Assembly (NCBI RefSeq): GCF_029338395.1
Contig: NZ_CP119809.1
Coordinates: 62,001-126,000 of the forward strand
Length of the DNA: 64,000 nt
Origin: Halorussus caseinilyticus
Lineage (GTDB): Archaea; Halobacteriota; Halobacteria; Halobacteriales; Haladaptataceae
Direction of reading: 5' to 3'
Shown here: in pieces, positions 45,170 through 55,015 of the stretch
Layout: each line of letters opens with the position of its first letter
Position numbering within the stretch: position 1 is the first letter of the stretch
Position numbers and translations under genes: made by a program
The notes under the pieces: generated by a model
What the model saw: only the letters and a program-made list of their open reading frames with translations
The model's database searches: none
Told to the model about the DNA's origin: nothing

Positions 45170-46528
45170 ATGGGCGTAATTCCGTCCGGGCGAACGCGAC
45201 GGCAGTTCCTCGCCGCCGTCGGTGCGGTCGGACTCGCAGGTTGTGGCAAACTGGCGGAACGACGCGGCAGACCCGAGAAGGAGTACGAACTCAACCACAC
45301 CGCCGACGAGTGGTCGCGGTACGACCCCGAGTGGACCTCACCGTCGGACTCGCCGCTGTCGGCGTCGGTGCAACCGGAGGTACTGGTCGAGAATCTGGAG
45401 ATTCCGTGGGACTTGGCGTTCGCGCGGACGGGCGAACTGTTCGTGACCGAGCGCACCGGGCGAATCCGGCGCTTCGACGGCGAGCGTCTCGAAACCGTGG
45501 CGGCACCCGACGCCGTCATCGACGCCGAGGCGATGGCCCCCGGTCCCGACGACGAACCCTTCTGGGAGACGTGGTTCGTCGAGGGCGGCGAGGGCGGGAT
45601 GCTCGGCATCGCGGTCCACCCCAAGTACCCGGAGGCACCCTACGTCTTCGTCTACTTCACGGCGAAGACGGACGGCGGGAAGGTCAACCGCGTCGTCCGG
45701 TACGACGTGGACGCCGACGACCCGGCCAGTACGGGTCGCGTCGTCGTGGACGACATCCCCGCGGACAACGTTCACAACGGCGGGCGAATCGCGTTCGGTC
45801 CCGAGAACTACCTCTGGATTACGACGGGGGACGCTGGCGAGGGACCTCTCGCGCAGGACACGTCGTCGCTCGCAGGGAGCGTCCTCCGTGTGAACGCGGT
45901 GGGTGACCCCGCGCCGGGGAACCCGGACCTGCCGGGCGACGACGCCGACCCGCGCGTCTACACCTACGGCCACCGCAATCCCCAATGCATCACGTGGCTT
46001 CCGGACGCGACGCCGGTAGTCACCGAACACGGTCCCGACGGCAACGACGAGGTGAACCGCCTCGTCCCCGGCGGCAACTACGGGTGGCCCGAGGCGCGCA
46101 AAGCCGACGAGTACGAGGACGACCCGGCGTATCGCCGTCCGCTGGTGAACACGCCCGAGTCGTGGGCACCAAGCGGCGGCGTCTTCTACACCGGGGACGC
46201 GATTCCGGCGTGGCGCGACCGACTCGTCTTCGGGTCGCTGGTCGCACAGCGAATCAACGTCGTCACGCTGGCCGACGACGCCGGGGACCTCCCGCCGGTC
46301 GGCGACACGGCGCGAGGGATGGCGTTCGCCGAAGACTGGCACGACGACGCCTACGCCGCGACTGCACACTGGACGCTGGCCGACGTACTCGGCCGGGTTC
46401 GCCACGTCGAACAGGGTCCCGACGGCCACCTGTACGCGGTCACGTCGAACCGCGACGGCAGGCCGAAAGGCGACACGTTCCCGCGCGCCCGCGACGACGT
46501 GCTGGTTCGTCTGACGCCGACCGCGTAG
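45170..46528 (+). CDS. PQQ-type soluble aldose dehydrogenase, Tat lipoprotein
   Basis: 452 aa. A Tat signal with lipobox, RTRRQFLAAVGAVGLAGCG, predicts anchoring by a lipidated Cys. The six-bladed propeller resembles soluble glucose/aldose dehydrogenases: GEGGMLGIAVHPKYP, NVHNGGRIAFGPENYLWITTGD (catalytic His region) and YTYGHRNPQ, NGWP-like NYGWPEA. It probably oxidises aldoses at the cell surface with PQQ. The preceding palindrome may place it under metal control. Confidence 0.85.
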   Translation: MGVIPSGRTRRQFLAAVGAVGLAGCGKLAERRGRPEKEYELNHTADEWSRYDPEWTSPSDSPLSASVQPEVLVENLEIPWDLAFARTGELFVTERTGRIRRFDGERLETVAAPDAVIDAEAMAPGPDDEPFWETWFVEGGEGGMLGIAVHPKYPEAPYVFVYFTAKTDGGKVNRVVRYDVDADDPASTGRVVVDDIPADNVHNGGRIAFGPENYLWITTGDAGEGPLAQDTSSLAGSVLRVNAVGDPAPGNPDLPGDDADPRVYTYGHRNPQCITWLPDATPVVTEHGPDGNDEVNRLVPGGNYGWPEARKADEYEDDPAYRRPLVNTPESWAPSGGVFYTGDAIPAWRDRLVFGSLVAQRINVVTLADDAGDLPPVGDTARGMAFAEDWHDDAYAATAHWTLADVLGRVRHVEQGPDGHLYAVTSNRDGRPKGDTFPRARDDVLVRLTPTA

Positions 46529-46620
46529 CGAGTTCGGAAACCTCTACCTATCTCTTCGACAGGAAAATATTTGTTAGACGGATGTTCTGCTGTCTCTAAC
46601 CGTTAGAAATATTTCCGGCC

Positions 46621-46950
46621 TCACTCCCCGTCCGACGCGCCGACGAGGACGAACGTGCTTTCGGCGTCGCCGTTGTGAATCTGGCGGGTCGCCTCGGGCG
46701 GAATCCGGAGGGCCTCGCCCGCCGTCAGGTCCACGTCCTCGCCATCGACGGTGACGGTGGCCGACCCGTCGAGCAGGACGTACACCTCCTCTTGGCCGTC
46801 CTCGGCGTGGTCGTGTTCCTTCCCGGTCCATCCGGGGTCGGCGTCGAGGACGGTCACGCCCAGTTTCTCGCAGTCCAGCGGGTCCCGGAGGAAGCGCATC
46901 CCCTCGGCTATCGGTTCCACGTCTCTGGAGTCTACTTTGGTGTAGGCCAT
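46621..46950 (-). CDS. Cupin-domain protein
   Basis: 109 aa single cupin. Metal-binding motif 1 is visible as EHDHAEDGQEEVYVLLDG and motif 2 as LRIPPEATRQIHN. Function not predictable. Convergent with the sugar dehydrogenase; an imperfect AT hairpin (GGAAA.ATATTT/AAATATTTCC) lies between 46562 and 46616. Upstream it borders a threonine-codon repeat tract. Confidence 0.85.
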   Translation of the reverse strand: MAYTKVDSRDVEPIAEGMRFLRDPLDCEKLGVTVLDADPGWTGKEHDHAEDGQEEVYVLLDGSATVTVDGEDVDLTAGEALRIPPEATRQIHNGDAESTFVLVGASDGE

Positions 46951-47165
46951 CGTGGGATGTACGGCGTCGTCGGTGTTGAGTCTGGTGTCGGCTCTGCGGT
47001 CTTCGTTTTCGCTGTCGTCTCTATCTCGTCGTCGTCGGCCGTCGTTGCTGTTTTGGTGGTCGTTGCCGTCCCTGTCGTCGCTGTGGTCTTCGTTTTCGTT
47101 GTCGTCTCTGTTGTCTCTGTTACCGTCTCTACGGTCTTTGCCGTCTCCGGCGTCGGATTCGCCCG
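46951..47165 (-). repeat. ACN-type low-complexity tract (Thr-rich if read), upstream of the cupin
   Basis: On the minus strand the sequence is a run of ACG/ACN, GAA and AAG triplets that would read TVTETTETTTKTKTTATT and similar. No promoter, start or export signal supports it as a gene. A related tract lies at 62930-63140. It may be a microsatellite-like expansion. Confidence 0.6.
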
Positions 47166-47183
47166 CCCGCCACGCCTCGTCAC

Positions 47184-47567
47184 TGCGACCGCAGGAACTG
47201 CGACGAAGAGGTCCCAGAAATTCCCCGCCCGCGTTTCAGCAACTTCAAAGGAGGGAATCGAGTTGTAACGTCCTCTGAAGCCCCCGACCGCTCGCGGTCG
47301 CTGGCCGGTATATCTGGGCCTCTCCGCACTGCCCGGTCCGGATAGGGACCGACCAGCGACTGAAGTGAACGCGACCGGGCGGCCCCTTCATCCTCCCGTG
47401 GCGGTTGATTCGCCGGGCGTTTGCTGGTGGAAAGTTGCCTCCGAGCGCAGACCCCGCGCGACGTGGGCGCGACCGCGCAAGCGCGTCGCGCCCGGACGCG
47501 CCGGAGAGGAACGACGACTAAAACCGCCACATCGTTCAAGTGGTTGGCGTCTGCAGACCCACCTGTC
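47184..47567. other. Gene-free, strongly self-complementary region
   Basis: Many potential stems and no gene. CTTCA-AGGA near 47196-47206 pairs with TCCT-TGAAG near 47262-47272; GACCGC-TC-GCGGTC is at about 47285; GTCGCTGG pairs with CCAGCGAC across 47304-47371; GCCCGGT pairs with ACCGGGC around a CGGTCC/GGACCG hairpin; and GGGCGCGAC/GTCGCGCCC is at 47465-47493. A TATA-like GGTATATC lies inside at about 47310. It could hold a structured RNA, or only repeats; no known RNA family was recognised. Confidence 0.35.
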
Positions 47568-47792
47568 ATGGACGAAGCACTCGAAGTCGTGGACCTCGTT
47601 GCGGACTCCGGACTCGAAGGCGTCGTGACGTGGCTCCTGCGACTCGTCGGGTTACTCGCTCTCTTGGCAGGGGTCGGACTCTGGTTGTTCACCGAGATGG
47701 GACTGCTCGTCGTCCCCGCCCTCCTGATTGCCGGGGGTCTCGTCCTGCTGGTCGCGCCGAGCGTCCTGCTCGCGCTGGCCGAGTTCGCGTAG
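47568..47792 (+). CDS. Small two-helix membrane protein
   Basis: 74 aa with two hydrophobic helices (WLLRLVGLLALLAGVGLWLF and GLLVVPALLIAGGLVLLVAPSVLLALA) after a short acidic start MDEALEVVDLVADSG. Good local codon use. No family recognised. Convergent with the next gene. Confidence 0.7.
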   Translation: MDEALEVVDLVADSGLEGVVTWLLRLVGLLALLAGVGLWLFTEMGLLVVPALLIAGGLVLLVAPSVLLALAEFA

Positions 47793-47810
47793 GTCGCGTC
47801 AGTCGCCGCT

Positions 47811-48581
47811 CTAATCGGCCGCCTGTTCTTTGCCGCCGACCGCGTACTCCCGTGCCGCATCGACCAGCGAGCGGCGGTACTCGCTCTCGCCGGGGTCCGG
47901 GCCGAGCGACTTGAACCGGTGTTTGAAACCGGCGAGACTGACCTCGCGCGCGTCGTTCGCGGCCGCGTGCGCGAGGTCGTAGAGTCGGTGGTCCTCGTCC
48001 ACGAGGTCGTGGCGCTCGACCAACGCGAGCGCGAAGGCGGCGTTGACCGCGGTCATCTCCGGGTCGGCCGTGCCCGTGAGTCGCAGGCCGTCGCGCTTCC
48101 GGGCCGGGCCGCCTTCGGGTCTCGCCGGTCGGTCGGCCACCGCCGCCGCGAGTTCGGATTCGAGGAACGAGACGAGTTTGTCGGTCGGGCCGACCCGGAG
48201 GGTGATGTCGTCGGCGTAGATGTCCTTCATGTGGTTGGCAATCTGGTAGCAGTGGACCACCCGCCGACGCTCGACCGACTTGCCCGACAGCGCGAGGAAC
48301 AGGACTTCCTCGGTGGACTGGGTGTGGGAGGGATGGGCCTGCTCGTGGCGCGCCATGTGCGCGAACTCGTGGAGCGCGAGTTCGCGGGCCATCGCGCTGG
48401 TCGCGGCCTGTCGGGAGATGTTGAGAACGTGGTCGTCGGGGTGGGCGGTCCACGTCCGCTCGTCGGGGTTCTCGCGGACGCGGACGTGGACTGGCGAGTC
48501 GAGGTCGTGTTCGGTCTCGAAGAGGTCGCGGGCGCGGAGGAATGGCGCGGCCGGACCGGGACCGTGGACGTGAACCTCCAT
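47811..48581 (-). CDS. DUF5781-like protein with HExxH metalloprotease motif
   Basis: 256 aa from the ATG at 48581 (MEVHVHGPGPAAPFLRARDLF). A zinc-protease-like HEFAHMARHE lies near residue 70, with further histidines (AHPSHTQSTEE) close by. The rest is helical and acidic. It resembles an uncharacterised haloarchaeal family. The HExxH suggests a cytoplasmic metallopeptidase, inferred from the motif alone. Confidence 0.75.
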   Translation of the reverse strand: MEVHVHGPGPAAPFLRARDLFETEHDLDSPVHVRVRENPDERTWTAHPDDHVLNISRQAATSAMARELALHEFAHMARHEQAHPSHTQSTEEVLFLALSGKSVERRRVVHCYQIANHMKDIYADDITLRVGPTDKLVSFLESELAAAVADRPARPEGGPARKRDGLRLTGTADPEMTAVNAAFALALVERHDLVDEDHRLYDLAHAAANDAREVSLAGFKHRFKSLGPDPGESEYRRSLVDAAREYAVGGKEQAAD

Positions 48582-48720
48582 GTGTATCCCTACCAAGGAC
48601 TCCGACGGTATGACTCTTGCGCCGGTTGGTGGACGTTGACAGGGTTCTCGCGGAGCGTACGCCACTTTAGCCGTAGCGAAACACTACGCTTTTCAACTTC
48701 CTACGGGTAGAACATCCATA

Positions 48721-50907
48721 ATGGGAAGACGAAAGAAGATCGTCGAACAGTGCGAGCGACTGATGGACAAGCCGGAGCATATCCGGAACATCGCCATCGC
48801 CGCACACGTAGACCACGGTAAGACGACGCTGACAGACAACCTTCTGGCCGGTGCGGGCATGATTGCCGACCAGGGTGAAGCGACGCAGTTGATGATGGAC
48901 ACCGAAGAGGACGAGCAGGAACGCGGCATCACTATCGACGCCGCGAACGTGTCCATGACTCACGAGTACGAGGACACCGAACACCTCATCAACCTCATCG
49001 ACACGCCGGGCCACGTCGACTTCGGTGGCGACGTGACCCGAGCGATGCGCGCCGTCGACGGTGCGCTCGTGGTCGTGGACGCAGTCGAGGGCGCGATGCC
49101 CCAGACCGAAACCGTCCTCCGACAGGCGCTCCGCGAGGGCGTCAAGCCCACGCTGTTCATCAACAAGGTCGACCGCCTCATCTCCGAGCTTCAGGAAGGT
49201 CCCGAGGAGATGCAGCGCCGCCTCCTCAGCGTCATCGACGACGTGAACGAGCTGATTCGGGGCATGACCGAGGACATGGACGATGTCGAAGACTGGACCG
49301 TCTCCGTCGAAGACGGGACGGTCGGCTTCGGGTCGGCCCTCTACAAGTGGGGCGTCTCCATGCCCTCGATGCAGCGCACCGGGATGGACTTCGGCGACAT
49401 CATGGAACTCGAACGCGCCGACAAGCGCAAAGAGCTTCACGAGCGCACGCCGCTGTCGGACGTTGTTCTCGACATGGTGTGTGAACACTTCCCGGACCCC
49501 ATCGACGCTCAGCCCCGTCGTATCCCGCGCATCTGGCGCGGTGACGACACCTCCGAACTCGCCGAGCAGATGCGTCTCGTGGACGAGGACGGCGAAGTCG
49601 TCCTGATGGTCACCGACATCGGTATCGACCCCCACGCTGGCGAAATCGCCGCCGGACGTGTCTTCTCCGGTACGCTGGAGAAGGGCCAAGAACTCTACGT
49701 CTCCGGTACCGCCGGGAAGAACCGCATCCAGAGCGTCGGCATCTACATGGGCGGCGAACGCGAGGAAGTCGAGCGCGTCCCCGCGGGTAACATCGCGGCC
49801 GTCACCGGTCTGAAGGACGCTATCGCGGGTTCGACCGTCTCCAGCGTCGAGATGACGCCGTTCGAGTCCATCGAACACATCAGCGAACCGGTCATCACGA
49901 AGTCCGTCGAGGCCAAGAACATGGACGACCTGCCGAAGCTCATCGAGACGCTTCGCCAGCAGTCCAAAGAGGACCCGACGATTCAAATCGAAATCAACGA
50001 GGACACCGGCGAACACCTCATCTCCGGGCAGGGTGAACTTCACCTCGAAGTCATCACCCAGCGCATCGAGCGCAATCAGGGCATCCCGGTCAACACCGGC
50101 GAACCCATCGTCGTCTTCCGCGAGGCCATCCGGGAACCGACGGAGGTCATCGAGGGCATCTCCCCGAACCGCCACAACCGGTTCTACATTCAGGCCCAGC
50201 CCCTGACCGAGGAAATCATCGAGAAAATCAAGCTCGGCGACGTGTCGATGGACATGCCCGAACAGGAGCGCCGCGAGGCGCTTCAGGAAGCGGGCATGGA
50301 GAAGGACATGTCCCAGAACGTCGAACACATCCACGGGACCAACATCCTCATCGACGACACGAAGGGTATCCAGCACCTCAACGAGACGATGGAACTCGTC
50401 ATCGAGGGTCTCGAAGAGGCGCTCGACGACGGTCCGCTCGCCGCCGAACCCGTGCAGGGCACCCTCCTCCGACTGGAGGACGCCAAGCTTCACGAGGACA
50501 CCATCCACCGCGGTCCGGCGCAGGTCATCCCGGCCGTCCGCAACGCGGTCCACAACGCCCTCGTGCAGGGTAAGGTCGCGCTGTTGGAACCGATGCAGGA
50601 CGTGCGCATCGACGTGCCCAACGAACACATGGGCGCGGCGTCCGGCGAGATTCAGGGTCGCCGTGGTCGCGTCGACGACATGTACCAGGAGGGCGACCTG
50701 ATGGTCGTGGAAGGCATCGCGCCGGTCGACGAGATGATTGGGTTCTCCTCGGACATCCGGAGTGCCACCGAGGGTCGTGCCTCGTGGAACACCGAGAACG
50801 CCGGATTCGAGGTCATGGCCGACAACCTGCAGGAAGAGACCATCATGGAAATTCGCGAGCGCAAGGGCATGAAACTCGAACTGCCCGAGGCAATCGACTA
50901 CTTCTAA
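48721..50907 (+). CDS. fusA: Elongation factor 2
   Basis: 728 aa translocase GTPase. G1 [14 protein letters not shown]3 [10 protein letters not shown] and G4 NKVD are present. Domain IV carries [17 protein letters not shown] with the diphthamide histidine. Full archaeal length. It stands 3.7 kb from rps7. T-rich sequence (50925-50942) follows the stop. Confidence 0.97.
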   Translation: MGRRKKIVEQCERLMDKPEHIRNIAIAAHVDHGKTTLTDNLLAGAGMIADQGEATQLMMDTEEDEQERGITIDAANVSMTHEYEDTEHLINLIDTPGHVDFGGDVTRAMRAVDGALVVVDAVEGAMPQTETVLRQALREGVKPTLFINKVDRLISELQEGPEEMQRRLLSVIDDVNELIRGMTEDMDDVEDWTVSVEDGTVGFGSALYKWGVSMPSMQRTGMDFGDIMELERADKRKELHERTPLSDVVLDMVCEHFPDPIDAQPRRIPRIWRGDDTSELAEQMRLVDEDGEVVLMVTDIGIDPHAGEIAAGRVFSGTLEKGQELYVSGTAGKNRIQSVGIYMGGEREEVERVPAGNIAAVTGLKDAIAGSTVSSVEMTPFESIEHISEPVITKSVEAKNMDDLPKLIETLRQQSKEDPTIQIEINEDTGEHLISGQGELHLEVITQRIERNQGIPVNTGEPIVVFREAIREPTEVIEGISPNRHNRFYIQAQPLTEEIIEKIKLGDVSMDMPEQERREALQEAGMEKDMSQNVEHIHGTNILIDDTKGIQHLNETMELVIEGLEEALDDGPLAAEPVQGTLLRLEDAKLHEDTIHRGPAQVIPAVRNAVHNALVQGKVALLEPMQDVRIDVPNEHMGAASGEIQGRRGRVDDMYQEGDLMVVEGIAPVDEMIGFSSDIRSATEGRASWNTENAGFEVMADNLQEETIMEIRERKGMKLELPEAIDYF

Positions 50908-50999
50908 TCGGTCGCCGTCTTTCCTCTCTTCGTTCGTTTTTCTCCGTTCAATCCGACCCTGAGACTCGGGTCTCCGCGCTTACGACGACGTAGGTGGTG

Positions 51000-51004
51000 T
51001 ATAA
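51000..51004 (+). promoter_or_regulatory. TATA box of the 45-aa membrane microprotein
   Basis: TATAA 34 nt before the ATG at 51034, the spacing of leaderless haloarchaeal genes. Confidence 0.45.
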
Positions 51005-51033
51005 CCAAATCATCCGTCGTGGTATCCGGCCCC

Positions 51034-51171
51034 ATGCCTCCCGTGGTCGTCTTCCTCTGGATTGGTATCGTCGCGCTCCTGTGGGTCGGCGTCCTCGTCG
51101 GGGTCTGGGCGCTGGTGTCGGCGAGTCGCAGGCACTCGCCCGAAGTCTCGACGGCCTCCGCCAACGAGTAG
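51034..51171 (+). CDS. 45-aa single-pass membrane microprotein
   Basis: Begins MPPVVVFLWIGIVALLWVG, continues VLVGVWALVSASRRHSPE and ends in a short polar tail. One long hydrophobic helix followed by a basic stop-transfer. A TATA box sits at the leaderless distance. Function unknown. Confidence 0.55.
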   Translation: MPPVVVFLWIGIVALLWVGVLVGVWALVSASRRHSPEVSTASANE

Positions 51172-51219
51172 TCGGTCCGTCTCGAACGAGCGACGGCGTT
51201 CGGTCTCTCTTCTGTATCG

Positions 51220-51366
51220 CTATCGCGTGCCACGCAGGACGACAGTCGCTTCGCACGACGGGCAAGTCGTTCGGTCGCCCACGTCGAACTTCTCGCCGCA
51301 GAACACGCAGACGTGGTTGGTCGCCTCGGTCCGTCTTCGCTCGGGAGCGTCGTCGCTCGCTTCCAT
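51220..51366 (-). CDS. Small zinc-finger protein
   Basis: 48 aa starting MEASDDAPERRRTEATNH; zinc knuckles VCVFCGEKF and TTCPSCEAT form a minimal ribbon. An upstream ATG at 51393 would add nine residues, but the TATA box at 51396-51402 lies too close to it, which favours the ATG at 51366. Function unknown. Confidence 0.65.
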   Translation of the reverse strand: MEASDDAPERRRTEATNHVCVFCGEKFDVGDRTTCPSCEATVVLRGTR

Positions 51367-51395
51367 GCCTCGGGTCTCGCCGTTCGGCGACATGG

Positions 51396-51402
51396 TTATA
51401 TA
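51396..51402 (-). promoter_or_regulatory. TATA box of the small zinc-finger gene
   Basis: TATATAA on the minus strand, about 30-36 nt before the ATG at 51366. It decides the start choice for that gene. Confidence 0.5.
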
Positions 51403-51512
51403 CCGTCTATAAGTGTGGTAATTGGTACCTTCCACCCGTGACAAATACGGCCTCCCGACCCGACTCCGACCGACGTGGGGTCGCTCGGCCAGTATTGTGA
51501 CCGCCTGAAGCC

Positions 51513-51517
51513 TTATA
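51513..51517 (+). promoter_or_regulatory. TATA box of the ACT-hom operon
   Basis: CCTTATACCC centred about 30 nt before the ATG at 51545. Confidence 0.45.
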
Positions 51518-51544
51518 CCCGACGACGCGTGAGAGAGTACCACC

Positions 51545-52084
51545 ATGAGTGACGACGCTACGACCGATTTGCGGGCGTACACCGTCCGCCTCGAACTGGT
51601 AGACGAACCCGGCGAACTGCTGGGTGCGCTCGAACCAATCGCGGACAACGGCGGCAATCTGCTCTCGGTGTTCCACGAACGCGGGTCACTGACCCCGCGA
51701 GGCCACATTCCGGTCGAGGTTGACCTCGAATGTCCGCCCGACCGGTTCGACTCTCTCGTCGCCGCCCTCCGGGACGCGGGCGTCAACGTGATTCAGGCGG
51801 GCGCGGAACGCTACGGCGAGGAAGTGTCGATTCTGCTGGTCGGCAACGTCATCGAGAGCGACTTCTCCGACACGCTCTCGTCCATCGAGTCGAAGGCCGA
51901 CGCCTCCGTTTCGGACGTGTCCCTGTCCGCGCCCGGCGGCACCAGCGAGGTAGCCAGCGCCCGCCTCCGACTCGCGGCCGAGACCGGCGCGACCGGCGAG
52001 GTGGTCCGCGCGGTCCGCGAGGTGGCCGAACGCAAGGACCTCCGCGTGGTCGAACCCCTCACGGAACTGGAGGGGTCGGCGTGA
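51545..52084 (+). CDS. ACT-domain protein linked to homoserine dehydrogenase
   Basis: 179 aa. The N-terminal half is an ACT domain (YTVRLELVDEPGELLGALEPIADNGGNLLSVFHERG), an amino-acid-binding regulatory fold; the C-terminal half looks like a second, diverged one. Overlapping 4-bp junction with hom (GTGA) suggests it supplies feedback regulation to that enzyme, which lacks its own ACT domain. Confidence 0.88.
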   Translation: MSDDATTDLRAYTVRLELVDEPGELLGALEPIADNGGNLLSVFHERGSLTPRGHIPVEVDLECPPDRFDSLVAALRDAGVNVIQAGAERYGEEVSILLVGNVIESDFSDTLSSIESKADASVSDVSLSAPGGTSEVASARLRLAAETGATGEVVRAVREVAERKDLRVVEPLTELEGSA

Positions 52085-53025
52085 GACTAGCAATCCTCGG
52101 CGCTGGCGCGGTCGGCCAATCGGTCGCGGACCTCGCGGGCGAGTACGGCCATCAGGTCACGGCACTCGCAGACTCGTCTACCGCGGCGGTTGACGAGGAG
52201 GGTATCGACGTGGCCGCCGCGCTCTCCGAGAAGGAAGAGGCGGGTCGCGTCGGGTCGGCCGACCCCGAAGACGCCCTCGACGCCGAGTACGACGTGCTGG
52301 TCGAGGCCACGCCGACGACGCTCGGTGACGCCCAACCCGGTTTCGACCACGTGCGGACTGCGCTCGAACGCGACCGGCACGTCGTGTTGGCGAACAAGGG
52401 ACCGGTCGCCGAGCGATACGCCGACCTCCGGGAACTGGAACGCGACAGCGAGGGACGAGTCCGGTTCGAGGCCACGGTCGGCGGCGCGATTCCGGTCCTC
52501 TCGACCATCGAAAGCTACGGTCCCGACACCATCTCGGCCGCGCGCGGCGTCCTCAACGGGACCGCGAACTTCGTCCTCACGCGGATGGCCGCGGAGGGAC
52601 TGGGCTATGAACACGTCCTCGCGGAGGCCCAAGACCTCGGGGTGGCGGAGGCCGACCCCTCTTTCGACGTGAACGGAACCGACGCGGCCCTGAAGTGCGT
52701 CATCTTGGCGAACGTCCTCGGGGACCGCGAGTACTCGCTCGACGACGCCGAAGTCGAGGGCATCGCGGACCTGCCGGGCAACGCGCTCGAACTCGCCGCC
52801 GAAGACGGCCGGACGATTCGACTCATCGGCGAGGCCACGCCCGCGGGCGTCCGGGTCGGGCCGCGACTCGTCCCGGAGAACGGGACGCTCGCGGTCTCTG
52901 GCACGCGAAACATCGTCCAACTGGAGACCGACCACGCGGGGCGTCTCAACCTGAGCGGCCGGGGCGCGGGCGGTCCCGAGACGGCGACTGCGGTCCTCGC
53001 GGACGTGAACCTTCTGGACCACTGA
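52081..53025 (+). CDS. hom: Homoserine dehydrogenase
   Basis: 314 aa NAD(P)-dependent enzyme reducing aspartate semialdehyde to homoserine for Thr and Met synthesis. Rossmann start RLAILGAGAVGQSVADLAG, LNGTANFVLTRM and the signature DPSFDVNGTDAALK with catalytic Lys. Starts with GTG inside the upstream stop. No aspartokinase domain or gene nearby. Confidence 0.93.
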   Translation: MRLAILGAGAVGQSVADLAGEYGHQVTALADSSTAAVDEEGIDVAAALSEKEEAGRVGSADPEDALDAEYDVLVEATPTTLGDAQPGFDHVRTALERDRHVVLANKGPVAERYADLRELERDSEGRVRFEATVGGAIPVLSTIESYGPDTISAARGVLNGTANFVLTRMAAEGLGYEHVLAEAQDLGVAEADPSFDVNGTDAALKCVILANVLGDREYSLDDAEVEGIADLPGNALELAAEDGRTIRLIGEATPAGVRVGPRLVPENGTLAVSGTRNIVQLETDHAGRLNLSGRGAGGPETATAVLADVNLLDH

Positions 53026-53243
53026 GTTCCGGACGACCGAGACGCCGGTCGCTTCGGCCGGTCGTTTCGACCACCCATTTCGACCATCGCTTCCGAACGA
53101 CTTTTCGTCGCTCGGGGGAAATCGTGCGATAGTCTAGCAATAACCGCTGTCCGGCGGCGGGGTGGACAGCATAGCGTATCGAAATGGTTTTAACCGCTTC
53201 TGCCAAAAGATTCCGACAGAGCGCGTCTGCGCGTGAGATACAA

Positions 53244-54512
53244 ATGAGCGAAGACAAACCGCACCAGAACTTGGCCATCATCGGCCACGTTGACCACGGA
53301 AAGAGTACGCTGGTCGGGCGACTCCTCTACGAGACGGGGAGCGTACCCGAGCACGTCATCGAACAGCACAAAGAAGAAGCCGAAGAGAAGGGCAAGGGCG
53401 GATTCGAGTTCGCCTACGTCATGGACAACCTCGCCGAAGAGCGAGAGCGTGGTGTCACCATCGACATCGCCCACCAGGAGTTCGACACCGACGAGTACTA
53501 CTTCACTATCGTCGACTGTCCGGGCCACCGCGACTTCGTGAAGAACATGATTACGGGCGCATCTCAGGCCGACAACGCCGTCCTCGTCGTCGCCGCCGAC
53601 GACGGTGTCGCGCCCCAGACTCAGGAACACGTCTTCCTGGCCCGTACGCTCGGTATCAACGAACTCATCGTCGGCATCAACAAGATGGACGTTGTGGACT
53701 ACAAGGAGTCCACCTACAAGGAAGTCGTCGGCGAGGTTCAGGACCTGCTCAAGCAGGTTCAGTTCAACACCGAGGACGCGAGCTTCATCCCGATTTCCGC
53801 GTTCGAGGGCGACAACATCGCCGAGGAGTCCGACAACACGGACTGGTACGACGGCGAGATTCTCCTCGAGGCTCTCAACGGTCTCGAAGCGCCCGAACCG
53901 CCGACGGAGGCCGACCTCCGTCTGCCCATTCAGGACGTGTACACGATTTCCGGAATCGGTACTGTCCCCGTCGGACGTATCGAGACGGGTATCCTGAACA
54001 CGGGCGACAACGTTTCGTTCCAGCCCAGCGACGTGGGCGGCGAGGTCAAGACCATCGAGATGCACCACGAAGAGGTGCCCAAGGCCGAACCCGGCGACAA
54101 CGTTGGGTTCAACGTCCGCGGCATCGGCAAGGACGACATCCGTCGCGGTGACGTTTGTGGTCCCGCCGACGACCCGCCGTCCGTCGCCGAGACGTTCCAG
54201 GCCCAGATTGTCGTGATGCAGCACCCGAGCGTCATCACGGACGGTTACACGCCGGTCTTCCACGCTCACACGGCGCAGGTCGCGTGTACCATCGAATCCA
54301 TCGACAAGAAGATGGACCCGGCCTCCGGAGAGGTCGCAGAGGAGAACCCCGACTTCATCCAGTCCGGCGACGCCGCGGTCGTCACGGTTCGACCGCAGAA
54401 GCCGCTCAGCATCGAGCCGTCGTCGGAGATTCCGGAACTCGGCAGCTTCGCCATCCGTGACATGGGTCAGACCATCGCGGCTGGCAAGGTCCTCAGCGTC
54501 AACGAGCCATAA
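53244..54512 (+). CDS. tuf: Elongation factor 1-alpha
   Basis: 422 aa tRNA-delivery GTPase. G1 [13 protein letters not shown], effector [15 protein letters not shown]3 DCPGHRDF and G4 NKMD are all present. I use the ATG at 53244 ([14 protein letters not shown]). rps10 follows after 3 bp, the conserved archaeal order. Confidence 0.97.
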   Translation: MSEDKPHQNLAIIGHVDHGKSTLVGRLLYETGSVPEHVIEQHKEEAEEKGKGGFEFAYVMDNLAEERERGVTIDIAHQEFDTDEYYFTIVDCPGHRDFVKNMITGASQADNAVLVVAADDGVAPQTQEHVFLARTLGINELIVGINKMDVVDYKESTYKEVVGEVQDLLKQVQFNTEDASFIPISAFEGDNIAEESDNTDWYDGEILLEALNGLEAPEPPTEADLRLPIQDVYTISGIGTVPVGRIETGILNTGDNVSFQPSDVGGEVKTIEMHHEEVPKAEPGDNVGFNVRGIGKDDIRRGDVCGPADDPPSVAETFQAQIVVMQHPSVITDGYTPVFHAHTAQVACTIESIDKKMDPASGEVAEENPDFIQSGDAAVVTVRPQKPLSIEPSSEIPELGSFAIRDMGQTIAAGKVLSVNEP

Positions 54513-54515
54513 CGC

Positions 54516-54824
54516 ATGCAGCAAGCACGCGTCCGACTGGCGGGAACCAGTCCCGAAGACTTAGACGACATCTGCGACGACGTTCGTGAGATTGCGAACA
54601 AGACGGGCGTCTCGCTCTCGGGACCCATCCCGCTTCCGACCAAGACGCTGGAGATTCCCACCCGCAAGTCCCCCGACGGTGAGGGGACCGCGACGTGGGA
54701 ACACTGGGAGATGCGCGTCCACAAGCGTCTCATCGACATCGACGCCGACGAACGCGCGCTCCGTCAGCTCATGCGGATTCAGGTTCCGAACGACGTGAGC
54801 ATCGAAATCGTCCTCGAGGACTGA
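54516..54824 (+). CDS. rps10: 30S ribosomal protein uS10
   Basis: 102 aa. Family text [43 protein letters not shown] and [23 protein letters not shown]. Directly downstream of EF-1alpha. Confidence 0.97.
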   Translation: MQQARVRLAGTSPEDLDDICDDVREIANKTGVSLSGPIPLPTKTLEIPTRKSPDGEGTATWEHWEMRVHKRLIDIDADERALRQLMRIQVPNDVSIEIVLED

Positions 54825-55015
54825 GGGACGGTTCTCCGTTCCTGTCAGTTCGAGGAGTACGCGACCCCGCCGTTCGACCGGCGGACGTTTTTCCATTTCT
54901 TCGCTTCGATAGCCGCGCACGCGCGACGCTCCCCGGTCTTTTTGACCGCTCCCGACGAACGGACGTGCGTGCGACGGCCGACGCAGACGTTTCGACGGAG
55001 CGGAGGAACCGAGTC

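Noticed and set aside
47180-47300. CRISPR-repeat-like words (GTTTCAGCAAC, CTGAAGCCC)
   Set aside because: They occur once each; there is no periodic array.
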